This document shows positions 39,085 through 47,928 of a DNA stretch of 64,000 bases, piece after piece (position 1 is the first letter of the stretch; each line of letters starts with the position of its first letter). Where the stretch lies: NCBI RefSeq assembly GCF_004358755.1, contig NZ_SMZY01000001.1, positions 1,054,001 to 1,118,000 on the forward strand, given 5' to 3'. Made by a program: the position numbers and the translations under genes. This DNA is from Peribacillus frigoritolerans. GTDB taxonomy: Bacteria > Bacillota > Bacilli > Bacillales > Bacillaceae. Below the pieces are notes generated by a model. That model worked only from the letters and a program-made list of their open reading frames with translations. It was not told where the DNA came from and did no database searches.

Positions 39085-39294
39085 ATGTACTTTGCGAAAA
39101 AGGGTGCTGAAGAACCCGTTACAATTATTGAGGACACAACGGTATACGCTTGTGAATCGGAAGCTTGTAATGGCTGGATGAGAAAAGATTTCTCCACGGA
39201 AGATATGTCCTGCCCGATGTGCGGAAGTCAGATGACAGAAGAAGTGCGTGAGCTGCCGCAAATAAAAATGGACTACAATCCTTTCAGTAAATAA
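39085..39294 (+). CDS. Cold-inducible protein YdjO family (paralogue 1)
   Basis: This 69-residue zinc-ribbon-like protein shows the YdjO family pattern: C-x4-C-x-GW-x-R near residues 24-34 and CPMCGS near 44. The two Cys pairs probably bind zinc. YdjO is cold-induced in B. subtilis; its role is unknown. AAAGGAG favours the ATG at 39085 over the one at 39079. A TATACT box lies at 39057-39062. A second copy of the family is found at 40220. Confidence 0.82.
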   Translation: MYFAKKGAEEPVTIIEDTTVYACESEACNGWMRKDFSTEDMSCPMCGSQMTEEVRELPQIKMDYNPFSK

Positions 39295-39325
39295 AACAAT
39301 GGCTGCCGAATTAATCGGCAGCCTT
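39293..39325. terminator. Hairpin between convergent ydjO-like and membrane protein genes
   Basis: GGCTGCCGA and TCGGCAGCC form a 9-bp stem that overlaps the end of the minus-strand gene. On the minus strand it is followed by a T-rich tract. Confidence 0.7.
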
Positions 39326-39967
39326 AAGACTTTTTCTGTATGTAATCCATAAAGCAAGAATGAAGATAAGTTCAAACGCGTTTATAGCAGCTGAGCTTGG
39401 TATTGGAAGAGATACAGCACTTCCAAACAGCATTATGACGACGCCGAACAGCATAATCGGCCATTTCGTTTTTCTCCAAATGCTGAAGCCTGCAGCAAGA
39501 AGATACACAATTAAAACCAAAACCATAATTGGGGGACCAGAGCTGTTTGCCGATGAGTAGCGCAGGACACCATATTCATTGACAGGTGTTAAAGTCAGAG
39601 GAAGCGTTTCTGTGACTATTTCTATCATCATCAGCACTAAGGAAAGGACAAGAGCAAAATTAAAGGAAAAGCGTGATTTTGCCCACTTCACCCCGAACCC
39701 ATTTGCCATATACCAGCCAAAGAGAACAAGAGCAGGTGTGAACAGGGCATGAGTCCAAAAACGAATCAAGCTGATTGATTTTAACGGCTGACCTTCCCCG
39801 ATAAATGCACCTGATGCAATAATCGCATTATCAATGATTAATCCAAGGGTAACGAGGAGTAAAATCATTCCTGGGACAGATGTCTTTCTTCTTAATAAAA
39901 AGATTCCAATTGCAAATAATAGGATGTAAGTAAACGTAAAGATTAAGTATAAAATTGTGTCCATCAT
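39311..39967 (-). CDS. Predicted multi-pass membrane protein
   Basis: I do not recognise a named family. The protein of about 218 residues has six or seven predicted transmembrane helices with short loops and no obvious catalytic motif. GGAGG lies 5-8 bases upstream of tandem ATGs at 39967 and 39964. It lies between two ydjO paralogues and is convergent with the first. It could be a small transporter or sensor; no function is proposed. Confidence 0.72.
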   Translation of the reverse strand: MMDTILYLIFTFTYILLFAIGIFLLRRKTSVPGMILLLVTLGLIIDNAIIASGAFIGEGQPLKSISLIRFWTHALFTPALVLFGWYMANGFGVKWAKSRFSFNFALVLSLVLMMIEIVTETLPLTLTPVNEYGVLRYSSANSSGPPIMVLVLIVYLLAAGFSIWRKTKWPIMLFGVVIMLFGSAVSLPIPSSAAINAFELIFILALWITYRKSLKAAD

Positions 39968-40027
39968 TGACACCTCCTTAATCAAGCTTAATTCAAGAAG
40001 GCCGTTATCTGCAAATGGGAACTTCTA

Positions 40028-40056
40028 TTGACAAATGCAGTGAAATCATATAAAAT
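40028..40056 (+). promoter_or_regulatory. Sigma-A type promoter for ydjO paralogue 2
   Basis: TTGACA (40028-40033), a 17-base spacer and TAAAAT (40051-40056) form a strong promoter. The transcript would have an AT-rich leader of about 155 bases before the start codon, as is common for cold-inducible genes. Confidence 0.7.
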
Positions 40057-40219
40057 AATCAAGCAGTATTGCATTTAAATTCACTATTTATAAAGAGTCA
40101 TCACGCAAAGGGTACTTTTTATAATTGGTGAATTTTTTTCTTCCAGTTAATAACGTTTATGATTTTTCTAAAAATGTTTCATCCTATTTATTAAACAGAA
40201 CCTGAGAGGAGAGTCATGA

Positions 40220-40417
40220 ATGTATAGAAAAAAACCAGAAGATATCGTCACAGAGGAAACGAAGGTATGGATCTGCACATCTGAGGACTGTAAGGGCTGG
40301 GTTCGCGATAACTTTAAAAGCAGCGAAAGTGAAACACCGGTTTGTCCGCTCTGCAAAAGCGAAATGAAAGCTAGCACTAAAGTGCTAGAGGTTATAAATA
40401 ATCATAAAAAGTACTAA
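40220..40417 (+). CDS. Cold-inducible protein YdjO family (paralogue 2)
   Basis: This 65-residue protein has the same zinc-ribbon pattern as the gene at 39085: C-x4-C-x-GW-x-R near residues 19-29 and CPLCKS near 42. GAGGAG lies upstream of the ATG at 40220; an ATG four bases earlier opens only a 3-codon frame. The gene has its own promoter, a long AT-rich leader and a terminator, so it is expressed independently of paralogue 1. Confidence 0.82.
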   Translation: MYRKKPEDIVTEETKVWICTSEDCKGWVRDNFKSSESETPVCPLCKSEMKASTKVLEVINNHKKY

Positions 40418-40443
40418 AAAACTCTATTTTAGAGTTTTTTTTA
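40416..40443 (+). terminator. Terminator after ydjO paralogue 2
   Basis: AAAAACTCT and AGAGTTTTT form a short stem followed by T8. Confidence 0.75.
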
Positions 40444-40537
40444 TTTATACAAAATTCGATTTTAACTCGGGCTATAGCCAATCCAATTCCGCGCATGTAA
40501 AATTGGAGTACAGTCATTTTTCAGGAGGGATATCATT

Positions 40538-42676
40538 TTGTTAGAACAAGCGAAAGAGCATTTGCAGCACTATTTTGGATATTCATCATTCCGTCCGGGA
40601 CAGGAAGAAATTATCAGCAACGTTTTAAATGGGAATCATTCAGCAGGCATAATGCCGACTGGAGGAGGAAAGTCGATTTGCTACCAGATTCCTGCTCTCC
40701 TATTTTCAGGTATAACCCTTGTCATTTCTCCGCTTATTTCACTTATGAAAGATCAGGTGGACTCTCTTGATCAGGCAGGAATCCCTGCGACTTTCCTCAA
40801 TAGCACACTTTCTCAAACAGAAACCAGCGCCAGACTGCTGGATTTAGAAGCGGGTAATTATCGGATTTTATATGTTGCTCCTGAAAGATTGGAATCATCC
40901 ATGTTTATTGAGCAGCTTCAAAGAATGAATATTTCGATGGTAGCCGTTGATGAAGCTCACTGTATTTCACAATGGGGTCATGATTTTCGGCCAAGTTATT
41001 TAAGAATTAAAGAATTAAAGACAGAACTTAAATCAAATCCCGTTTTTCTTGCATTGACAGCTACAGCGACTCCAATTGTTAAAGAAGATATATGCACATC
41101 TCTTGGAATACAAGAGCAATATACTACTGTAACTGGATTTGAGCGGGGAAATTTATCATTCAATGTTAGCAAAGGTGAAAACAGATACGACTTTATTGAA
41201 AGATACATAGCTAAAAACAGCACCGAGTCAGGAATCATATACGCTGCTACAAGAAAAGAAGCAGACCACATTTATGAACTCCTTATTAAAGGAGGAATTC
41301 TGGCAGGGAGATATCACGGGGGGATGAGTGATGTGCAGCGCGGACTGCAGCAGGACCTGTTCTTGAGGGATGATATTCTTGTAATGGTTGCTACTAATGC
41401 ATTCGGGATGGGAATTGATAAATCAAATGTCAGATATGTCATTCATTATCAGCTTCCTAAAAATATGGAAAGCTATTACCAGGAGGCGGGGAGAGCGGGA
41501 AGAGATGGTTTAGACAGTGAATGTATTCTGCTGTATTCCCCGCAGGATATTCGATTGCAGCGTTATTTAATCGAACAATCCACCCACCAGAAAGAAAGAC
41601 AGCAGGCAGAGCTTGTTAAACTGCATCAAATGCGCGATTATTGTCATACAGAAGGGTGTCTTCAAGCATTTATTCTGAATTATTTTGGTGACAGTGAAGC
41701 TGAGCCGTGCGGCAAATGCAGCAATTGCATGGACGAGCGAACGCATGAGGACGTTACTAAAGAAGCGCAAATGGTGCTTTCATGCATGATCAGAATGGGG
41801 CAAAGATTCGGTAAAACCATGATCAGCCAGGTGCTGACGGGTTCTTCAAACAAAAAAGTGATCGATTTTAAATTTAATGAACTTTCCACATATTCAATAT
41901 TAAAGCATCGTACGGCAAAAGAAGTGAGTGAATTTATTGATTATCTGACTTCAGAACAATATATTTCAATAACTGGCGGACAATTCCCCGTTTTGGTAGT
42001 TGAAGAGAAGGGACTGGAGGTCCTGAAAGGCAATGCAGAAGTGCTTAGAAAGGAAAAAATGAAAATAGCGGAAGCCGCAGCAAATGATGAGTTGTTCTTG
42101 CAGCTTAAAGCGCTTAGAAAACAGCTTGCAACTGAAGAGAATGTTCCGCCGTTCGTCGTTTTTTCAGATAAATCTTTAAAGGATATGAGTGCTAAAATGC
42201 CAAAGTCTCTCGAAGAATTTCTTGCTGTGCAGGGGGTTGGAGAAGCAAAACAAGAAAGGTACGGTGAAGTATTTATTGAAAAAATAACCGCCTATTTAAA
42301 CGAGAACCCTGATGTCCAGCAATCAGTTCAAACAATGAGTCCTGTTAAAAAAGAACGGAAAGAATCATCTCATCTTGATACTCTGCAATTATACAAAGAA
42401 GGTCTGAATGTAAAAGAAATTGCGGAAAAAAGAGAGTTGTCAGAGATAACCATTGAAAACCATTTACTGCGCTGTGCCAAAGAAGGACTGGAGATTGATT
42501 TTGACGATTGGATTCCGGCTGAATATGAAAAACAGATAGAAGATGCGATCCGCACACATGGGTATAGCTTGCTGAAGCCATTGAAAGAAAGCCTTCCCGA
42601 TGGGGTAACTTATTTTATGATTAAAGCGGCCATTGTTAAAAGACAACTTGTTCACTTATTAGTGAAGAATGATTAA
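40538..42676 (+). CDS. recQ: ATP-dependent DNA helicase RecQ
   Basis: This superfamily 2 helicase has 712 residues and acts in recombination and fork repair. It shows the RecQ motif 0 region (FGYSSFRPGQEEII), Walker A MPTGGGKS near 44, DEAH near 136, the helicase C domain with motif VI QEAGRAGRDG near 315, the RQC zinc site with four Cys between 369 and 400, an HRDC domain (about 515-590) and a C-terminal helix-turn-helix extension. The length fits the long RecQ of Bacillus. The TTG at 40538 follows GGAGGG. Confidence 0.93.
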   Translation: MLEQAKEHLQHYFGYSSFRPGQEEIISNVLNGNHSAGIMPTGGGKSICYQIPALLFSGITLVISPLISLMKDQVDSLDQAGIPATFLNSTLSQTETSARLLDLEAGNYRILYVAPERLESSMFIEQLQRMNISMVAVDEAHCISQWGHDFRPSYLRIKELKTELKSNPVFLALTATATPIVKEDICTSLGIQEQYTTVTGFERGNLSFNVSKGENRYDFIERYIAKNSTESGIIYAATRKEADHIYELLIKGGILAGRYHGGMSDVQRGLQQDLFLRDDILVMVATNAFGMGIDKSNVRYVIHYQLPKNMESYYQEAGRAGRDGLDSECILLYSPQDIRLQRYLIEQSTHQKERQQAELVKLHQMRDYCHTEGCLQAFILNYFGDSEAEPCGKCSNCMDERTHEDVTKEAQMVLSCMIRMGQRFGKTMISQVLTGSSNKKVIDFKFNELSTYSILKHRTAKEVSEFIDYLTSEQYISITGGQFPVLVVEEKGLEVLKGNAEVLRKEKMKIAEAAANDELFLQLKALRKQLATEENVPPFVVFSDKSLKDMSAKMPKSLEEFLAVQGVGEAKQERYGEVFIEKITAYLNENPDVQQSVQTMSPVKKERKESSHLDTLQLYKEGLNVKEIAEKRELSEITIENHLLRCAKEGLEIDFDDWIPAEYEKQIEDAIRTHGYSLLKPLKESLPDGVTYFMIKAAIVKRQLVHLLVKND

Positions 42677-42678
42677 AT

Positions 42679-42717
42679 ATAAAAAGACCAGGTGAAATCA
42701 ACTTCAGCTGGTCTTTA
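42679..42717 (+). terminator. Terminator after recQ
   Basis: AAAGACCAG and CTGGTCTTT form a stem across a 16-base loop. Confidence 0.7.
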
Positions 42718-42760
42718 TTGGATGATAAAGGTTAAAGCAGGAATCTTTTTATCTGTCTGG

Positions 42761-43020
42761 TATGACCAGTCGGTTTCGCTTTTCTCATTGTCCAGCTCCA
42801 CCTCCTGGCCCCCCGGCCAGAACAAAATCCTCCAATTAAACTGGAAACCCCTCCAATTAATTCGGAAACCACATGAATTAATTCCAAAACCCCTTCAATT
42901 AAATTGGAAACCCCATCAATTCTGTATTGTATTGACTCCTCGGTCTGACCAGTCGGTTCCGCATTACCCGGTGTCTAGCTCCACCTCTTAGCCCCTCGGC
43001 CAGTCGGTTCCGCTTTTCGG
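42761..43020. repeat. Dispersed repeat cluster with nested 21-bp repeats
   Basis: Segments TGTCCAGCTCCACC, CGGCCAGAAC and CAGTCGGTTCCGC match the 121-bp repeat at 23.6-23.9 kb and occur twice here. Between them, at 42829-42922, are four or five imperfect 21-22 bp units of the form CCTCCAATTAA-x-GGAAACC. There is no coding content. The cluster ends at the pepF stop codon. Confidence 0.8.
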
Positions 43021-43021
43021 G

Positions 43022-44836
43022 TTACTCATAACTGTCCTCAAGTTCTTCCACCAGCATGCCGACGTAGGCGACGGCTTTTCTGATTGCTTCTGGGTTTGTC
43101 ATATCAACGCCTGCATCATTGAGTAAATCTACTGGTTTTTTGGTTCCGCCAGCTTTTAATACACGGATCCAGCGGTCTACTGCCGGTTTTCCTTCTTCTT
43201 CAATCATTTGTGAAACCAAGGTTGAAGCTGTCAGTCCAGCTGAATAAGTGTAAGGATAGAGCCCCATATAATAATGCGGCTGTCTCATCCACGTTAATGA
43301 CGCTCCTGCGTCCAATATTACCGAGTCGCCCCAGAAAGAGGAGAGCACATTCCCTTTAAGATCACAAAGCATTTTAGCTGTAATCGGCTGCCCATTTTCG
43401 GCTGCATCATACACGCGGCACTGGAATTCTCCTTCAAGCAAATGCGTAACGAAATTATGATAATAAGTTCCCAGGAGCTGCAGGATGACCCAGCGTCTCA
43501 TTCGTTTATCCTGAGTCTTTTTAAGCAAGTGCCTTCCCAGCAGCATTTCGTTTAATGTTGAAGGAGCTTCAACAAAGTAAGTAGACGGCCTTGTATTCAT
43601 AATGCGCTGATTTTTATTTGCCAAATAGAAATGTCCGGCGTGGCCAAGTTCATGTGCGAGAACAAAGGCGCCTCTCATCGTATCCTGCCATGTAATTAAA
43701 ATATATGGATGCACACCGTAAGGGCTTGAACAGAAGGCACCTGTAGATTTTCCAACATTATCCGCCAAGTCAACCCAGCGGTCTGCTAGCGCTTTTTTCA
43801 TGATTTGCAAATATTCGGGTCCCATAACTTCAAGCGCTTCGACAATAACATTCCCGGCTTCAGCGTAGGTTGTTTTTGGATTAAATTCTGTATCAAGCGG
43901 AGCTTTTAAATCACAAAAATGCATTTCCTCAAGCTTCAGAACTCTTTTTTTCAAGGCAGCAAACCGCCTCATGTGGGGCGCAAGTTCATTTTGGATAATA
44001 TCCAGCTGATTATGGTACATTTCTTTTGTTACATGCTGCGGCTTCAGGAGCATGTCTGTTACTGACTCATACTTTCGTAAGCGTGATAGAGTGACCTGTT
44101 TTTTTACCTCAGTGCCATAGGCAGATGCAAAAGTATTCTTATATTTTTTCAGTGTTTCTGTAAATGACTCGTATGCTTTTCTACGAACAAATGTATTTGG
44201 CGTAAATTCATAGCGGTCTTCATAGAGAGCAAATGAATTTGGCAGAACATTGCCGTTTTCGTCCTCAATTGCCTCAAAATCCATATCAGCAGATTTACTT
44301 GTTTGATAGATTCGGTATGGTGAACCGTGGACTTCCCCTAAGGCTGCCAATACTTCTTCTGTTTCTTCTGACAGCTGATGAGCTTTTGACTGAAGCAAAT
44401 CATTCAGTTTTTTGCTGAATGCCTCTAATCCGCTTTGCTCTTTTATGTATGCATCAATTGTTCCATCGGGAAGAGACAATAGTTCAGATTCTATAAAAGA
44501 TATATCTGCATTTGTTTTTGAAAGGATTGCGGAAAACCTGGAATAATTTCCTTGATGATCGGGATTTGTACCGTCTGCAGATTGAAGAAGACTAATGTAT
44601 GTTCCCGTTCTCACCAATTTTTTTGACAAATTTTCTTCAGCTTGAAAGCAATCTAATAGAGAATCCGCTCCGTCTCCGAGCTTTCCTTTGAATTTTCTTA
44701 TTTGTGCTGCATCCCGTTCAATAGATGTTAGTTCTGACTCCCAATCTTGCTGAGATTCAAACAAATCTTCCAGATTCCATGTTAGTTCTTCAGGTACTTC
44801 ATTTCGATTTAAACGTTTTTCAATCGTTTTTTCCAA
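43022..44836 (-). CDS. pepF: Oligoendopeptidase F
   Basis: This M3-family zinc metallopeptidase has 604 residues and hydrolyses short peptides in the cytoplasm. The zinc motif HELGH is in AHELGHAGHFY near residue 390, and the third ligand Glu is in EAPSTLNEML about 25 residues later. Length and ends match bacterial PepF. The TTG start at 44836 is preceded by GGAGGG. A chromosomal repeat cluster lies directly downstream in place of a clear terminator. Confidence 0.93.
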   Translation of the reverse strand: MEKTIEKRLNRNEVPEELTWNLEDLFESQQDWESELTSIERDAAQIRKFKGKLGDGADSLLDCFQAEENLSKKLVRTGTYISLLQSADGTNPDHQGNYSRFSAILSKTNADISFIESELLSLPDGTIDAYIKEQSGLEAFSKKLNDLLQSKAHQLSEETEEVLAALGEVHGSPYRIYQTSKSADMDFEAIEDENGNVLPNSFALYEDRYEFTPNTFVRRKAYESFTETLKKYKNTFASAYGTEVKKQVTLSRLRKYESVTDMLLKPQHVTKEMYHNQLDIIQNELAPHMRRFAALKKRVLKLEEMHFCDLKAPLDTEFNPKTTYAEAGNVIVEALEVMGPEYLQIMKKALADRWVDLADNVGKSTGAFCSSPYGVHPYILITWQDTMRGAFVLAHELGHAGHFYLANKNQRIMNTRPSTYFVEAPSTLNEMLLGRHLLKKTQDKRMRRWVILQLLGTYYHNFVTHLLEGEFQCRVYDAAENGQPITAKMLCDLKGNVLSSFWGDSVILDAGASLTWMRQPHYYMGLYPYTYSAGLTASTLVSQMIEEEGKPAVDRWIRVLKAGGTKKPVDLLNDAGVDMTNPEAIRKAVAYVGMLVEELEDSYE

Positions 44837-44958
44837 TGGACAATCCCTCCAAAACGAATATTGGTCTTTCGTGTTCCTAAGTAATTATACAACTAGAGGG
44901 AGAATATGGACAGATTATTCTAAATTATTAAAAATTATTTATGATTTTCATATAATAG

Positions 44959-44985
44959 GTTTAATAAATAGAAAGAGCAGGGTAT
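44959..44985 (+). promoter_or_regulatory. Sigma-B type promoter
   Basis: GTTTAA (44959-44964) and GGGTAT (44980-44985) are separated by 15 bases. Both boxes match the general-stress sigma-B consensus GTTTAA-N12-15-GGGWAW exactly. It lies 41 bases upstream of the YtxH-like gene. Confidence 0.75.
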
Positions 44986-45025
44986 GTATGGAGTATGACA
45001 TTAACCAAACAGGAGGACTTATACA

Positions 45026-45610
45026 ATGACAATCTATAACACAAACCAAAATAATACACTGGGATCACAACCGGCTCCAACAGAAATTTCTAAGACTGAG
45101 ACAAGCATTGCGAAAAAAGGCGCAGATAAAAATAACAGCAAGCTGGTAAAAGGCATGTTAGTAGGAGCAGTTGTAGGCGGACTGGTTACTCTGTTTGACC
45201 GCAAAACCCGCAATCAAGTGAAAGACTCAGCTGTTAACTTGAAAGATTCATCTGTTGATGTTTTTACACAAGTAAAAGAAAATCCAGGTGAAGTCAAAAA
45301 TCAAATGGTATCGCAATTTAAAAGTGCTGCAGATTCATTAAAGGATGCAATTAATGAAGCAAAAAACCTGTATGACCGTTTAAATGAAGATGTGATGGAT
45401 AACGTGAATGACGTTGTTCAAATTTCAAATGATACACTCTCTACAGCTAAAGACGCACAAAAGGATCTGGCTTCAATTGGTTCAAAGGTTAAAGAAGCAG
45501 GCGCGGAATTAACTGGCGGAACTGAAACTAATCGTCCTGAAGCTTCAAAAGCACCGGAAACACCAACAACTCATACATCCATTCCAGGCAGCAATGTCGG
45601 AAAGTTTTAA
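45026..45610 (+). CDS. YtxH-like general stress protein
   Basis: This 194-residue protein has a disordered N terminus (1-45), a single Gly-rich hydrophobic segment MLVGAVVGGLVTLF (about 46-60) followed by DRKTRNQVKD, the YtxH hallmark, and a long amphipathic helical tail resembling LEA/apolipoprotein-type repeats, ending in a Pro/Thr-rich tail. Such proteins are membrane-associated stress proteins. The sigma-B type promoter upstream supports this. AGGAGG lies before the ATG, and a terminator follows. Confidence 0.83.
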   Translation: MTIYNTNQNNTLGSQPAPTEISKTETSIAKKGADKNNSKLVKGMLVGAVVGGLVTLFDRKTRNQVKDSAVNLKDSSVDVFTQVKENPGEVKNQMVSQFKSAADSLKDAINEAKNLYDRLNEDVMDNVNDVVQISNDTLSTAKDAQKDLASIGSKVKEAGAELTGGTETNRPEASKAPETPTTHTSIPGSNVGKF

Positions 45611-45614
45611 TAGA

Positions 45615-45649
45615 GAAGGGAGCGGACAATTGTCTGCTCTTTTTTTTAT
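45615..45649 (+). terminator. Terminator after YtxH-like gene
   Basis: GAGCGGACA and TGTCTGCTC form a stem with one G-U pair, then T8. Confidence 0.8.
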
Positions 45650-45697
45650 GTTCTTTTAGTAAACTTTGTTGATTCTATTCTAGATATTTAAAACGAT

Positions 45698-45848
45698 AAG
45701 TGGATAGCAGCGGATAAACTTGACTCCTGTGGGAAATAGAGCAAAATGGGAGACCCCACAGGCAACGTCGAGGAGGCTCACATGCTCCCCTCGGAAATCA
45801 AGTTCCTCTCGCTGCAAGGAACGAACTACATTCATAATCGTAAAACAA
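45698..45848. repeat. Dispersed fold-back repeat, longest copy
   Basis: The element starts with GCAGCGGATAAACTTGACTCC and ends near TCAAGTTCCTCTCGCTGC, giving inverted ends (GCAGCG/CGCTGC) and an inner AACTTGA/TCAAGTT pair, so it can fold on itself. Shorter derivatives occur at 11056-11145 and 46814-46870. No protein is encoded. It fills most of the gap before the next SDR gene. Confidence 0.8.
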
Positions 45849-45991
45849 CAATCTGCGCGAACACAGCCTTTTTTTATTATGATCATATCAATCTACACCT
45901 AATAGAGTTCAGCATATAGACAGCTTTCAAAGCAGAAAAATCTGAATTATATGATAAAATAATAGATATTTTATTGAAAGCAGGGATAGGC

Positions 45992-46765
45992 ATGTATTTA
46001 CCATCTTTTAATCTTGAAAACAAACTCGCGGTTATAACAGGTGCAGGACGGGGAATTGGAAGAGCATTGGCGATTGGTTATGCAGAAGCAGGAGCAGACG
46101 TTGTGCTGCTTTCCAGAACAGAAGCAGATCTTCTTGAGGCTGCGGACAAAGTAAAAGCCCTTGGCCGAAAAGCTTATCCAATTGTAACAGATATCACGGA
46201 TAAAGCCAGTATGAATCAGGCATTTGAGCAAATAAAGGAAAACAATCTCTCTGTGGATATATTAATCAATAATGCCGGAATGAATATCCGGTCAAATGCG
46301 TTTGATGTAACAGAGGAAGAATGGGAAACGATCATGAATACCAACTTGAAATCTGCTTTTTTTATGTCCCAGCTGGCAGGAGAGATGATGAAGCAGCAGA
46401 GTAGTGGCGGCAGAATCATTAATATTTCTTCTGTAGCGGGACAAACTGCATTGCGTACTGGGGTCGTCTATGCCCAGACAAAAGCGGCGATGATTCAAAT
46501 GACTAAGGTGCTTGCCTTTGAATGGGGGCAGCATAATATTGCCGTCAACTCTATTGGTCCCTGGTATTTTGAAACACCGCTTACCGAAAAAATACTCAGC
46601 GATGAAAAATATGTAGCAGATATTTTAGCTGTTACCCCTTTAAAAAGAATAGGCCAGCTTCCTGAGCTTGTCGGACCGGCTGTATTTCTGGGATCCGATG
46701 CAGCCAGCTACATCACTGGCCAAACTTTATTTGTTGATGGAGGAATGACAATTCAGGGTTTTTAA
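45992..46765 (+). CDS. SDR family oxidoreductase (gluconate 5-dehydrogenase-like)
   Basis: This 257-residue classical SDR shows TGAGRGIGRA (residues 15-24), NNAG near 95, a catalytic Ser in INISSVAGQ near 147 and YAQTKAA near 161. It resembles gluconate 5-dehydrogenase/FabG-like enzymes, but no sugar-acid gene lies nearby. AGGGAT precedes the ATG at 45992; a TTG at 45974 is less likely. It is monocistronic. Confidence 0.83.
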   Translation: MYLPSFNLENKLAVITGAGRGIGRALAIGYAEAGADVVLLSRTEADLLEAADKVKALGRKAYPIVTDITDKASMNQAFEQIKENNLSVDILINNAGMNIRSNAFDVTEEEWETIMNTNLKSAFFMSQLAGEMMKQQSSGGRIINISSVAGQTALRTGVVYAQTKAAMIQMTKVLAFEWGQHNIAVNSIGPWYFETPLTEKILSDEKYVADILAVTPLKRIGQLPELVGPAVFLGSDAASYITGQTLFVDGGMTIQGF

Positions 46766-46813
46766 AAGCTCTTTTCGTAAATATTTTTGCTATTAACTAA
46801 AAAATTAGAAACC

Positions 46814-46870
46814 ATAAGTGGATTGCAGCGGAAGGAACGGAACAAATCATTTATCATGAAAAACAAAAAT
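46814..46870. repeat. Internally deleted copy of the fold-back repeat
   Basis: TAAGTGGATTGCAGCGGA joins directly to AGGAACGGAAC, so the middle of the element seen at 45698-45848 is missing. The rest of the 46766-47076 gap has no gene. Confidence 0.6.
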
Positions 46871-47076
46871 CTATGCAAAAACAGCCAAAAAGAATAAAGA
46901 GATGCAATTTCATATAAAGAGCAAGCCATTTATTCCAAATAAGCAGAAAATGCCGAAATACATATGATTTCAAAGGATGATGACTTTATTTTAGAACCTT
47001 TGTCGACTAGCAGGAATCCGCTTATGCCCGCCTCGAATGGTATAGCAACAAAAAATTAGAAAAGGCGGGGTTTTAA

Positions 47077-47907
47077 ATGGGGAAAACATTAAATATATCA
47101 AAGGTTGCATCATTGCTTGGGGAATCTTCTTATATTTTGAAAATGTGGGAACTGGAATTCTCAGCATTCCTTGACATCGAGAGGGATCATAAAAATGCAC
47201 GAGTGTATTCACCCGAAAATATTGAGATGCTGCGAAAAATCAAGCACTTAAAAGACAGTCAGCTAGATCATGAAACGATCGTCCAAATGCTGAATATGAA
47301 CGGAAAATCAGAGGCGGCTGCTTCAAAGGCTGATCCTGACATTGAACTCTCAGCTAAGAAAAATATAAAAGTTGCGCTTGAGGAAATCTTTAATTTAATT
47401 GAAGAAAAAGGAAAACAGGATATTTCGATTTTAGAACTCAAAATGGATCAGCTGGAGCTCACCCTGATAGATGAAATGAAAAGAACTGTTAAGCAGGAGC
47501 TAAATGCGCATTCCAAAACCCAGCTGAATTCTGCGAAAGGTCAATTCACAGCGCTTCATAATAGGATCAATGAACAATCTAAAATTCAGCTGAGTGCGGT
47601 AAAGGGACAATTCTCATCCCTCCAAAATAAGATCAATGAACAATCTTTTGCAGAGCGGAGTGCTTCTGAAGGACAATTCAGAGCTCTACATGATAAGCTT
47701 GATGTGATCCATGAAACGTCAAGCAGCGAAAGAGATATGTATCAAGAAGAAATCAGATACGAGCGGGAACTTGCAAAGAAGCATATTGAAATCCGCGAAC
47801 AAAAATTTCTTGCGTTTGTTCAGCAGCATCAGAAAACAAGAGATGACAGATCTGACCGCAAATATGGCCTTTCAATGCTGAAGCAGTTCATGGGATTCGC
47901 TAAATAA
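47077..47907 (+). CDS. MerR-like HTH protein with coiled coil (RacA-like)
   Basis: This 276-residue protein has an N-terminal MerR-type winged helix (about 1-72, ISKVASLLG and ARVYSPENIEML), then a long helical region. Residues 149-214 form three 22-residue repeats with core KGQF-x2-L-x-N-x-INEQS, followed by a highly charged coiled coil. MerR head plus coiled coil is the layout of RacA, which anchors the chromosome at the pole during sporulation, but RacA is shorter and no clear identity is seen, so this may be a regulator of the DUF3967 type. The DinB gene follows after 21 bases. Confidence 0.7.
   Translation: MGKTLNISKVASLLGESSYILKMWELEFSAFLDIERDHKNARVYSPENIEMLRKIKHLKDSQLDHETIVQMLNMNGKSEAAASKADPDIELSAKKNIKVALEEIFNLIEEKGKQDISILELKMDQLELTLIDEMKRTVKQELNAHSKTQLNSAKGQFTALHNRINEQSKIQLSAVKGQFSSLQNKINEQSFAERSASEGQFRALHDKLDVIHETSSSERDMYQEEIRYERELAKKHIEIREQKFLAFVQQHQKTRDDRSDRKYGLSMLKQFMGFAK
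47521..47718 (+). repeat. Three 66-bp in-frame repeats within the RacA-like gene
   Basis: Units at 47521-47586, 47587-47652 and 47653-47718 each encode 22 residues. The first two are well conserved (shared ATCAATGAACAATCT), and the third is diverged. Confidence 0.8.
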
Positions 47908-47928
47908 AAACATGCCGGAGGCCCTTAA

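Noticed and set aside
42692-42991. 99-codon frame in the recQ-pepF gap
   Set aside because: It is composed of the CCAATTAA repeats and dispersed repeat segments. The coding signal is absent.
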